Shown piece by piece: positions 1 through 4,858 of a DNA stretch of 8,610 nucleotides. Both the position numbers and the translations under genes were made by a program. Source of the DNA: SZUA-287 sp036397975 (GTDB taxonomy: Bacteria > Bacteroidota > Ignavibacteria > UBA10030 > UBA6906); NCBI GenBank assembly GCA_036397975.1, contig DASWHW010000089.1, positions 1 through 8,610 on the forward strand, given 5' to 3'. The notes under the pieces were generated by a model. The model did no database searches and was not told the origin of the DNA. It was given only the letters and a program-made list of their open reading frames with translations. The number at the start of each line of letters is the position of its first letter. Positions within the stretch are counted from its first letter, which is position 1.

Positions 1-68
1 TGCCGACATCTCGCCGCAGATTTATCGAAACACTGTTGGAACTGGAAGGGGGGGTGCCCAATAATTGA
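1..68 (+). other. possible 3' end of an upstream gene
   Basis: Two forward frames are open from the window edge and then stop. One ends at TGA 66-68 and reads ...RRRFIETLLELEGGVPNN. The other ends at TAA 62-64 and reads ...PQIYRNTVGTGRGGAQ. Either could be the C-terminus of a gene lying mostly outside the window, but neither is long enough to recognise. An ECF sigma factor would make sense here given the promoters downstream, but nothing in these residues shows that. Confidence 0.25.
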
Positions 69-438
69 CCTTACGCAGTCTGTTGCCTCGTAGTCAAAAT
101 GAAGAGACCCCCGCCTGCCATCATGGAGCGATGAGGCGGGCAGGCTTCGCTCCGCGCAAGGTTAGAACGAATGATTCTCAACCTTACACTTATCGAACGC
201 CTCCATCGCTTTTGTCTTCTTCCTATGCCCATCATGGACGCATTCGGGGGCGTCGTCTTCGGTCGCGTGCTCACAATTGCGGTGCGCCGCGGTGCTGCGC
301 CTGATTTATCTCGTCTTCAACGATCTCTCTGCTACACCATCTTTCTGTAAGGCAACCCGAACTCGACTAGGCCGCATTGCACAGCCCGCTTGCATAGCAA
401 AATGTGGCTCGGTACATTGAATCGAATTTAAATAACCC
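69..438. other. non-coding stretch, no supported gene
   Basis: About 370 nt without a convincing gene. Short open frames exist on both strands but have arginine/proline/cysteine-rich, low-complexity translations, no good ribosome binding site and no family resemblance. The notable contents are a GC-rich hairpin near 108-145 and, at the far end, the leader region of the first DGPF gene. I see no tRNA, no T-tract terminator and no clear small RNA. Confidence 0.5.
108..145. repeat. GC-rich imperfect palindrome (CCGCCTGCC / GGCGGGCAGGC)
   Basis: CCCGCCTGCC is followed, after an ATCAT-ggagcg-ATGA core, by GGCGGGCAGGC. The arms can pair as a strong stem with a bulge. It shares the CCTGCC/GGCAGG core with the perfect palindrome at 2235-2256, so it may be a degenerate member of the same dispersed family. 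There is no T-run after it, so it is not a convincing intrinsic terminator. Confidence 0.5.
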
Positions 439-467
439 TGTCGATTTCGCTCACCGCCAAACGACTA
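439..467 (+). promoter_or_regulatory. ECF-type promoter for DGPF gene 1
   Basis: A -35-like TGTCGA (439-444) is followed by a 17-nt spacer and a -10-like CGAC (462-465) in CGACTAT. The same spacing and TTTC after the -35 recur at 883 and 1878. ECF42 sigma factors, which are linked to DGPF genes, are reported to use TGTCGA and CGA(C/T). A start site a few bases past the -10 would give a leader of about 25 nt to the ATG at 499. Confidence 0.65.
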
Positions 468-498
468 TCATTGGTACCACATCCATCTTGGGAGGACT

Positions 499-876
499 AT
501 GAAATACCTATGCCTTGTGTACAGCGAGGAGCAGAAGCTCCAAACCATGACCGATGACGAGTGTATGGAATACGACGAAGCAATACGGAAAAGTGGCACC
601 TGCCTTGCCTCGGAAGCACTTCAACCCGTTCACACGGCAACGACTGTGCGAGTCAGGAACGGCAAGACGAGTATAACCGACGGCCCGTTTGCCGAGACGA
701 AAGAACAGTTGGCGGGGTTCTACCTGGTCGAGGCTCGGGATCTCGACGAGGCCATCCGGATCGCATCCGGAATCCCGCCGGCGCAAGTAGGAAGCATCGA
801 GATTCGCCCTATTAGAGAACTTCTTAGCACCAGTGGTGAACGCAGACAACTAAAAACAAATTCAGGAAAAAAATGA
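499..876 (+). CDS. YCII-related DGPF-domain protein 1
   Basis: A 125-residue protein of the YCII/DGPF family, small ferredoxin-fold proteins of unsettled function. Landmarks are the family N-terminus MKYLCLVY, the central SEALQP-VxTATTVRVRNGK segment (residues 38-56), the signature TDGPFAETKEQLAGFYLVEARDLDEA with DGPF at 61-64, and GSIEIRPI near residues 98-105. The start is fixed by a strong GGAGG at 491-495 and by homologous starts in the paralogues at 1469 and 1946. The linker between residues 15 and 30 looks shorter than in those paralogues. It is the first of four DGPF genes and has its own ECF-like promoter 35-60 nt upstream. Some family members are proposed to be enzymes related to muconolactone isomerase or YciI hydrolase, but no activity can be assigned here. 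Confidence 0.93.
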   Translation: MKYLCLVYSEEQKLQTMTDDECMEYDEAIRKSGTCLASEALQPVHTATTVRVRNGKTSITDGPFAETKEQLAGFYLVEARDLDEAIRIASGIPPAQVGSIEIRPIRELLSTSGERRQLKTNSGKK

Positions 877-882
877 ATTCGT

Positions 883-911
883 TGTCGATTTCTTAAGACG
901 GCATTCGACTA
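883..911 (+). promoter_or_regulatory. ECF-type promoter for DGPF genes 2 and 3
   Basis: TGTCGA at 883-888, a 17-nt spacer and CGAC at 906-909, followed by TAT. The first ten bases, TGTCGATTTC, are identical to those of the promoter at 439. It lies just downstream of gene 1 and about 70 nt before gene 2, so the transcript would begin with a leader of about 60 nt that contains the hairpin at 941-956. No similar motif precedes gene 3, which is therefore probably co-transcribed with gene 2. Confidence 0.6.
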
Positions 912-940
912 TATGTTGCAGCCAAGGATATTAATTCACT

Positions 941-956
941 GAGCCGGAAACGGCTC
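941..956 (+). promoter_or_regulatory. GNRA-tetraloop hairpin in the leader of DGPF gene 2
   Basis: GAGCCG-GAAA-CGGCTC is a perfect 6-bp stem capped by a GAAA tetraloop. It is not followed by a T-tract, so it is not a terminator. The CTCC that overlaps its 3' arm (954-957) is complementary to the GGAG of the ribosome binding site (968-971), so the hairpin could compete with a weak SD-masking pairing. That regulatory idea is inference only. Confidence 0.45.
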
Positions 957-979
957 CCTATCAAAAAGGAGATACGACA

Positions 980-1402
980 ATGCGGTTCATGGTCATCGTC
1001 AAAGCAGACAAGAACTCAGAAGCGGGTGTCCTACCGGACGCAAAGCTCCTGACCGAAATGGGAAACTTCAACGAAGAGTTAGTGAAAGCCGGCGTGATGC
1101 TCGCGGGCGAGGGGCTTCACCCGAGCTCGAATGGCGCGCGCGTCAAGTTCGATGGAACGAAGCGAATCGTCACCGACGGGCCTTTTATCGAATCCAAGGA
1201 GCTGATTGCCGGCTTCTGGATTTGGCGGTTGAAGTCGAAGGAGGAGGCCATCGATTGGCTCAAGCGTGCGCCCTTTGACCGGACCGAGGTCGAGATACGC
1301 CAGGTGTTCGAGGCAGAGGATTTCGGTGCTGAGTTCACGCCCGAGCTAAGAGAGCAAGAAGAACGCCTTCGTGCAAAGATTTCTGCTTACCACGGCTCCT
1401 GA
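980..1402 (+). CDS. YCII-related DGPF-domain protein 2 (MRFMVIVKA subtype)
   Basis: A 140-residue DGPF-family protein from a different subfamily than its three neighbours. It begins MRFMVIVKA, has LAGEGLHPSS at 41-50 in place of EALQPV, and carries VTDGPFIESKELIAGFWIW with DGPF at 66-69. A longer charged C-terminal tail (about residues 108-140) ends in a helix-like ELREQEERLRAKI stretch. The ATG at 980 is preceded by AAAAGGAG. It sits between two MKYLCL-type paralogues and shares the upstream ECF-like promoter. The biochemical role is unknown. Confidence 0.93.
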   Translation: MRFMVIVKADKNSEAGVLPDAKLLTEMGNFNEELVKAGVMLAGEGLHPSSNGARVKFDGTKRIVTDGPFIESKELIAGFWIWRLKSKEEAIDWLKRAPFDRTEVEIRQVFEAEDFGAEFTPELREQEERLRAKISAYHGS

Positions 1403-1425
1403 TTCAGGAGACGGAACGAGCCGTG
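1391..1425 (+). promoter_or_regulatory. nested inverted repeats across the end of DGPF gene 2
   Basis: CACGGCTC (1391-1398) is perfectly complementary to GAGCCGTG (1418-1425). An inner pair CTCCTG-ATT-CAGGAG (1396-1410) covers the stop codon. The two stems share bases and so compete. No T-run follows, so this is more likely an intercistronic mRNA-stability structure than a terminator. Confidence 0.4.
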
Positions 1426-1468
1426 CAAGGGTAACTTGTGCAATTAATTCAAAATTGAGGAAGGAACT

Positions 1469-1843
1469 ATGAAGTACCTCTGTCTGGCCTACGAAGAGGA
1501 GAACAAGCTGAACGTCCTCTCCAAGAGCGAGTGGAATGCTCTCAGGAGCGAGACCCTGTCCTACGTTGAGGAACTGCGGGCGAACGGCTACCTGGTTTTC
1601 GCGGAGGCCCTCCAAAGCGTGCAGACCGCCGCCACGGTGCGGGTCCGCGGCGGCAAGGCCTCGATCACCGACGGTCCCTTCGCCGAGACAAAGGAAACGC
1701 TGGGCGGCTTCTTCCTGATCAATGCAAGGGATTTGAACGAGGCCATCCAGGTGGCTTCACGATGGCCCTCGGCGCGTTTAGGAAGCATCGAACTTCGCCC
1801 CATCGAGGAGGAGCTTCGCGAGGATAGCCGCTACCACGTCTGA
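1469..1843 (+). CDS. YCII-related DGPF-domain protein 3
   Basis: A 124-residue DGPF-family protein with a complete domain: MKYLCLAYEE at the N-terminus, FAEALQSVQTAATVRVRGGK at about 44-63, ITDGPFAETKETLGGFFLI with DGPF at 68-71, and GSIELRPIEE at about 105-114. A GAGGAAGG ribosome binding site fixes the ATG at 1469. The 66-nt gap from gene 2 contains no ECF-like promoter, so read-through from the promoter at 883 is likely. It is closely similar in design to genes 1 and 4, consistent with tandem duplication. Confidence 0.93.
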   Translation: MKYLCLAYEEENKLNVLSKSEWNALRSETLSYVEELRANGYLVFAEALQSVQTAATVRVRGGKASITDGPFAETKETLGGFFLINARDLNEAIQVASRWPSARLGSIELRPIEEELREDSRYHV

Positions 1844-1877
1844 AGGCAGGCGAACACAAAGAAAAAAGAGGAAGTCC

Positions 1878-1906
1878 TGTAGATTTCGGATTCCGCCGAA
1901 CGACTA
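1878..1906 (+). promoter_or_regulatory. ECF-type promoter for DGPF gene 4
   Basis: TGTAGA (1878-1883) differs from the other two -35 boxes by one base. It is followed by the same TTTC, a 17-nt spacer with the CCGCC block also seen in the first promoter, and CGACTA beginning at 1901. The leader to the GTG start at 1946 would be about 35 nt. This promoter may also serve the downstream VOC and DoxX-like genes. Confidence 0.6.
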
Positions 1907-1945
1907 CTTTATGCAAGACACTCAAAGAGCAAAGAGGAGAGAATC

Positions 1946-2353
1946 GTGAAATACATTTGCCTTGGATACATTGACGAGAAAAAATGGGACACCATGTCCG
2001 AAAGCGAGCGAAACGAATTCGTTGACGTGTGTTTCACCTACGACGACGTGCTGAAGAAGAATGGTCACCTTGTTGGCGGGGAGGCGCTTCAAGGTCCCCG
2101 GAGCGCGGCCACCCTTCGATACCGAAACGGCAAGGTGTCCGTCACCGACGGGCCTTTTGCCGAAACAAAAGAACAACTGGGCGGCTTCATGATACTCGAA
2201 GCAAGGGATCTCGACCAAGCCATCCAGTTGATGTCCCTGCCTGCCGGCAGGCAGGGAAGCACCCGTCAATTCGCATGGGAAGCGGACCCTGGGAGATACG
2301 GCCAATTGCAGACCTATCGGCAATGGTCGCGGAAAGCGAGCAGCGGCGTTTGA
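1946..2353 (+). CDS. YCII-related DGPF-domain protein 4, C-terminus frameshifted
   Basis: The GTG start at 1946 follows AGAGGAGA and gives MKYICLGYID, matching the paralogues. The domain is normal through VTDGPFAETKEQLGGFMILEARDLDQAIQLMS (DGPF at 68-71, to about residue 97). A 20-nt palindrome (2237-2256) then inserts LPAGRQG and shifts the frame, so the predicted protein ends in an unrelated tail at 2353 (135 residues). The original C-terminus, KHPSIRMGSGPWEIRPIADL and onward, continues in another frame directly after the insertion and stops at TAA 2374-2376. Removing 20 nt restores one continuous DGPF reading frame. The core signature is intact, so partial function is possible, but the conserved EIRPI strand is lost. 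Confidence 0.85.
   Translation: MKYICLGYIDEKKWDTMSESERNEFVDVCFTYDDVLKKNGHLVGGEALQGPRSAATLRYRNGKVSVTDGPFAETKEQLGGFMILEARDLDQAIQLMSLPAGRQGSTRQFAWEADPGRYGQLQTYRQWSRKASSGV
2235..2256. repeat. perfect 22-nt palindrome inserted in DGPF gene 4
   Basis: A perfect inverted repeat with arms CCCTGCCTGCC and GGCAGGCAGGG and no loop. It is translated here as LPAGRQG, a peptide I recall seeing inserted in many environmental proteins through dispersed palindromes of this type. Codons on either side fit the DGPF family only if 20 nt are removed, which shows it is an insertion. Confidence 0.85.
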
Positions 2354-2399
2354 AAACGAATCAAACCAAGACATAACAATAATCGCAGGGGTGAAAACC

Positions 2400-2831
2400 A
2401 TGCCAACAATCAATCCTTATCTCAACTTTGCCGGTAACACCGAAGAAGCGTTCAACTTTTACAAATCGGTGTTCGGTGGAGAGTTCATCACAGTGCAGCG
2501 ATTCAAGGATACTCCCGAAGCCGGCAAAATCCAAAAACTTGAACAAGACAAGATCATGCACATCGCATTGCCAATCGGAAAAGGAAATGTCCTCATGGCC
2601 ACCGATGCGCTCGAATCAATGGGACAGAAACTCACCGTCGGGAACAACTTCTACATTACCATTCAGCCGGAGAGCAAAGCGGAAGCGGATCGCCTCTTCA
2701 CCAAGCTCTCCGCCGGAGGGAAAGTCGAGATCCCGCTGCAGGACATGTTCTGGGGCGCGTACTTTGGTGCATTCAAAGACAGGTTTGGCATTCAGTGGAT
2801 GATCAATTACGATGGCAAGCAAGCTGCATAA
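2400..2831 (+). CDS. PhnB-like VOC (glyoxalase/bleomycin-resistance fold) protein
   Basis: A 143-residue protein of the PhnB-like branch of the vicinal-oxygen-chelate superfamily. It starts MPTINPYLNFAGNTEEAFNFYKSVFGGEF, the typical opening of this branch. It continues with a first beta-alpha-beta module to about residue 70 (IMHIALPIG, LMATDA) and a second from about 82 (FYITIQ, ADRLFTKLSAGG) to WGAYFGAFKDRFGIQWMINY near the C-terminus. I chose the ATG at 2400 over the upstream GTG at 2391 because AGGGGTG lies six bases before it and the family starts there. The substrate is unknown. It is followed after 18 nt by the DoxX-like gene. The last 60 nt of this gene are duplicated at 4799-4858. Confidence 0.92.
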   Translation: MPTINPYLNFAGNTEEAFNFYKSVFGGEFITVQRFKDTPEAGKIQKLEQDKIMHIALPIGKGNVLMATDALESMGQKLTVGNNFYITIQPESKAEADRLFTKLSAGGKVEIPLQDMFWGAYFGAFKDRFGIQWMINYDGKQAA

Positions 2832-3081
2832 GTGGAAGGAGATCAACAGATGAACGTCGCTCTTTGGATTCTCCAAGTGTTGCTCGCTGCTCTGTTTCTC
2901 TGGCATGGCTGGCTCTTCCTCTCCCCACCCGCGGAGTTGGTTGAGATAATGAACAAGGAATTTGCGTTGTGGTTCCGCATCTTCCTTGGGGTGGCCGAAG
3001 TCCTCGCCGCTATCGGGCTCATCGTGCCGGGGGCGACGTGCATTCTGCCGTCTTTAGATACCCATAACAGCAGTCTGTTTG
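2772..3081 (+). repeat. direct repeat copy 1: VOC 3' tail plus 5' DoxX
   Basis: This segment matches 4799-5107 with about 20 differences, roughly 93% identity, including one extra base at 3056. Similarity begins at the TTC codon of the VOC gene and ends at the G of the TTTG at 3081. Both ends coincide with the cassette crossover points, and the two copies flank the cassette block. Confidence 0.85.
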
Positions 3082-3149
3082 TTGTGCGTCATGCTTGGCG
3101 ACAGTGCGAATACCAAACTGATTGCAATAAACCAGTGAAAACAACTTAA
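2850..3149 (+). pseudogene. DoxX-like membrane protein, frameshifted and truncated
   Basis: The ATG at 2850 follows AAGGAG. The first 69 residues (MNVALWILQVLLAALFLWHGWLF... to ILPSL) are nearly identical to the intact copy at 4877 and contain the first two membrane helices (about 4-24 and 41-61). An extra A at 3056 shifts the frame. At 3081 the gene is also cut by the border of a gene cassette, so the remaining reading frame to 3149 (99 residues) encodes cassette DNA and is not native. An Arg-to-Cys change (ATC in place of ATR before ILPS) is also present. Two of the four expected helices are lost, so it is very probably non-functional. Confidence 0.85.
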
Positions 3150-3194
3150 CGGAGTAAGCCGAAAAATCCGACAAAGAGTAGGCAACCAAAAAAC

Positions 3195-3223
3195 AGTGCG
3201 GAGTCAGCACTATAATCACTGAC
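3195..3223 (+). promoter_or_regulatory. conserved cassette leader element, copy 1
   Basis: A 29-nt sequence identical to 4075-4103. It holds a perfect AGTGC-GGAGTCA-GCACT hairpin, then TATAAT (3211-3216), then CACTGAC, ending nine bases before the ATG. It may be a cassette promoter giving a very short leader. No good -35 box is visible, so an RNA or protein-binding role remains possible. Confidence 0.55.
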
Positions 3224-3232
3224 GACATACAC

Positions 3233-3826
3233 ATGAGAAAAATAATCGTTTTATCTTTTATCACATTAGATGGGGTAATGCAAGCGCCTGGTGGACCAGA
3301 GGAAGATACATCAGGTGTTTTCAAATATGGCGGTTGGAGTGCACCGTATTTTGACGATGTTGTTGATAAGGTCATGGAAAAACAGATGAAACCTGCAGAT
3401 CTTCTTTTGGGCAGAAAAACATTCGAGATTTTTGCCTCCTACTGGCCTGAACATGCAGACTTTTGGCCAGGTATCAATGATGTCACAAAATACGTCATGT
3501 CGAAGACCATGAAAAAGTCAGATTGGAAAAACTCAGTTTTCCTCAAAAGCTTGGCAGATATCAAAAAGCTCAAAAATTCAAAAGGTTCTGACATTCAAGT
3601 TCACGGCAGTGGTGAGCTTATCCAGCTGCTACTTAAGAATGATTTGGTCGACGAACTCTGGCTCAAAATTCATCCATTGACTCTTGGTAAAGGAAAAAAG
3701 TTATTTGACAATGGCACGATTCCGGCAGCCTTTACATTAACAGAGAGTTTGGTCACACCAACCGGAGTGATTATTGCCAATTACAAACGATCTGGAAAAG
3801 TCAAGACAGGTACTGTTGGAGCTTAA
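3233..3826 (+). CDS. dihydrofolate reductase family protein (RibD C-terminal domain)
   Basis: A 197-residue reductase of the YyaP/YwjB-like RibD-C family, with the DHFR fold and predicted NAD(P)H use; the true substrate is unknown. Features are RKIIVLSFITLDGVMQAPGG (2-21), the LLLGRKTFEIFASYWPEH segment (57-74), YVMSKTMKK, the nucleotide-binding VHGSGELIQLLLKNDLVDELWL stretch (123-144), and HPLTLGKGKKLF (147-158). Length is close to normal and the frame is intact. There is no Shine-Dalgarno sequence before the ATG; TATAAT lies 16 nt upstream. The gene is the payload of cassette A. It is not a trimethoprim-resistance DHFR by any motif I can see. Confidence 0.92.
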   Translation: MRKIIVLSFITLDGVMQAPGGPEEDTSGVFKYGGWSAPYFDDVVDKVMEKQMKPADLLLGRKTFEIFASYWPEHADFWPGINDVTKYVMSKTMKKSDWKNSVFLKSLADIKKLKNSKGSDIQVHGSGELIQLLLKNDLVDELWLKIHPLTLGKGKKLFDNGTIPAAFTLTESLVTPTGVIIANYKRSGKVKTGTVGA

Positions 3827-3843
3827 GGCGAGAGTAGCACGAA

Positions 3844-3975
3844 CGCATAACAGCACATTTGCAATAGGCGGGGTTTCGCTCCGCAGACAGTTTTGTGGTT
3901 AATCAAAGTGTTGTGCTTCGTATGAACAGTAGTGTCAATAATCCCCGCCATCGCAAACCCCCGAAACGTTGTGCG
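3844..3975 (+). repeat. attC-like imperfect palindrome 1
   Basis: 132 nt from CGCATAAC to GTTGTGCG. The outer ends are complementary apart from one mismatch. Inside lie ATTTGCAATAGGCGGGG (about 3857-3873) and, on the other side, CCCCGCCATCGCAAA (3943-3957), which pair with bulges. The predicted crossover is between G3968 and T3969. Size, orientation after the gene and interrupted pairing fit integron attC sites, although the outer boxes are not perfect matches to RYYYAAC/GTTRRRY. Confidence 0.6.
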
Positions 3976-4074
3976 TCATGCTTGAGCGACCTGCTAATTC
4001 GGAAGTGACTGAAAGAAGCAAGCAGAAAAAAATAGACGGGGAAACTGCAAACCGAACTGATTAACAAACATAAA

Positions 4075-4103
4075 AGTGCGGAGTCAGCACTATAATCACT
4101 GAC
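4075..4103 (+). promoter_or_regulatory. conserved cassette leader element, copy 2
   Basis: Identical over 29 nt to 3195-3223, with TATAAT at 4091-4096, while the rest of the two leaders has diverged. It ends ten bases before the ATG at 4114. Conservation of this block alone suggests that it is functional. Confidence 0.55.
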
Positions 4104-4113
4104 AACAACTATA

Positions 4114-4629
4114 ATGGACACAGTAGCGACAAAAACTTCTTTTGACTTGCAATTCACTCAAATTGCATGGGTAGTGAAAGATATTAAATCTGCGGAAAGA
4201 TTTTTCAGAGAAGCGATGGGCATAAGTAATTTTAGTAAAGCTGAAATCATTCGTTTAGAAGAATTTGAAGGGACGCATTATGGAGAGCCGTCTGATGCCG
4301 AAAGCCTTGTTACAATAGCTTACACAGGTGAAACCTTCATCGAACTGATTCAACCTCTTTCAGGACGCAGTATATTTCAGGATTATCTTGATAAAAATCC
4401 TGCCGGAGGTGTGCAGCATATTGCTTATAGCATACCCGTTGCCAAACTTGACAAAATCATTTCCGAAATGGCACATAAAGGATTTCAGGTAATAACCAGC
4501 GTTAATCACCCAATCGCCAAGATTGTTTTTTTCGATACATCTAAAGACATTGGCGTTTTTACGGAAATAATGGGTATTACAGAAGAAGGTGAAAAGGCAG
4601 TTCAGATGATGAAAAGCGGAAACAAGTGA
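4114..4629 (+). CDS. VOC/glyoxalase family protein
   Basis: A 171-residue vicinal-oxygen-chelate protein of the lactoylglutathione-lyase/methylmalonyl-CoA-epimerase-like type, clearly different from the PhnB-like protein at 2400. Module 1 has FTQIAWVVKDIKSAERFFRE (14-33) and ETFIELIQPL (73-82). Module 2 has GGVQHIAYSIPVAKLDKII (98-116) and GVFTEIMG (147-154). Q15, E77, H102 and E151 sit at the usual metal-ligand positions, so a metal-dependent activity is plausible; the substrate is unknown. No Shine-Dalgarno sequence precedes the ATG. It is the payload of cassette B and is intact. Confidence 0.92.
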   Translation: MDTVATKTSFDLQFTQIAWVVKDIKSAERFFREAMGISNFSKAEIIRLEEFEGTHYGEPSDAESLVTIAYTGETFIELIQPLSGRSIFQDYLDKNPAGGVQHIAYSIPVAKLDKIISEMAHKGFQVITSVNHPIAKIVFFDTSKDIGVFTEIMGITEEGEKAVQMMKSGNK

Positions 4630-4671
4630 ATTTGATGATAGTAGTAGAACGTGGCAAAATAAAAGCACGAA

Positions 4672-4805
4672 CGCACAACATGGTATTGCCGCAATGGGGG
4701 CTGACGAGCAAACTTCAACGGTTGTTCTTCTATGAAACTTTAGTGCTAAATTCGGCTGACAGTTTTCAAAATCCCCCCACTGCGCAATACCCGAACCGTT
4801 CAGAG
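4672..4805 (+). repeat. attC-like imperfect palindrome 2
   Basis: 134 nt from CGCACAAC to GTTCAGAG. The left arm TATTGCCGCAATGGGGG (4684-4700) pairs with CCCCCCACTGCGCAATA (4773-4789) with small mismatches. Its left flank AGCACGAACGCA and several central stretches match the first palindrome, so the two are one family. The left box predicts GTTGTGCG on the right, but the right box reads GTTCAGAG: the bases after G^TT have been replaced by the next segment, as happens when a cassette is joined to new DNA. Confidence 0.6.
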
Positions 4806-4858
4806 ACAAGTTTGGGATTCAGTGGATGGTCAATTACTACAGCAAGCAAGCTGTATGA
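4799..4858 (+). pseudogene. orphan 3' fragment of a PhnB-like VOC gene
   Basis: Twenty in-frame codons including the stop, aligning without gaps to the end of the VOC gene at 2772-2831 (FKDRFGIQWMINYDGKQAA versus FRDKFGIQWMVNYYSKQAV). Everything upstream is attC-like cassette DNA. The fragment has no start and is a by-product of the rearrangement. Confidence 0.85.

Larger units (their letters stand above)
3082..3968 (+). mobile_element. integron-like gene cassette A (RibD-C/DHFR-like gene)
   Basis: An 887-bp unit running from TTGTGCGTC to the G of the next GTTGTGCG. It contains a 150-nt leader, one forward gene and a terminal attC-like palindrome, which is the standard anatomy of an integron cassette. 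It is visibly more A+T-rich than its flanks, and its gene lacks a Shine-Dalgarno sequence. The left border falls inside the DoxX-like gene exactly at G^TT, where the uninterrupted copy reads G^AT. No integrase is present in the window. Confidence 0.65.
3969..4798 (+). mobile_element. integron-like gene cassette B (VOC gene)
   Basis: An 830-bp unit beginning TTGTGCGTCATGCTTGAGCGAC, nearly the same opening as cassette A. It has a 145-nt leader with the same 29-nt element, one VOC gene and a terminal attC-like palindrome. The right border is at G4798^T4799, after which the sequence turns abruptly into the duplicated VOC 3' tail. Base composition and the lack of a Shine-Dalgarno sequence match cassette A. 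Confidence 0.65.

Noticed and set aside
65..304. Open frames on both strands in the first 300 nt
   Set aside because: Low-complexity arginine/proline-rich translations, no ribosome binding site, no family resemblance and overlap of both strands; treated as non-coding.
941..956. Intrinsic terminator between DGPF genes 1 and 2
   Set aside because: The stem is strong but lacks a T-tract on either strand and lies downstream of the putative promoter for gene 2.
2029..2376. Separate 115-residue forward frame
   Set aside because: Only its last 40 or so residues look real, and these are the displaced C-terminus of DGPF gene 4 after the 20-nt insertion. It is not an independent gene.
3082..4798. Insertion sequence or retron
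   Set aside because: There is no transposase, reverse transcriptase, terminal inverted repeat or short target duplication. Cassette structure with attC-like ends explains the block better.
4360..4809. 149-residue reverse-strand frame
   Set aside because: It is the shadow of the VOC gene and the attC-like palindrome; cysteine/histidine-rich translation with no family pattern.
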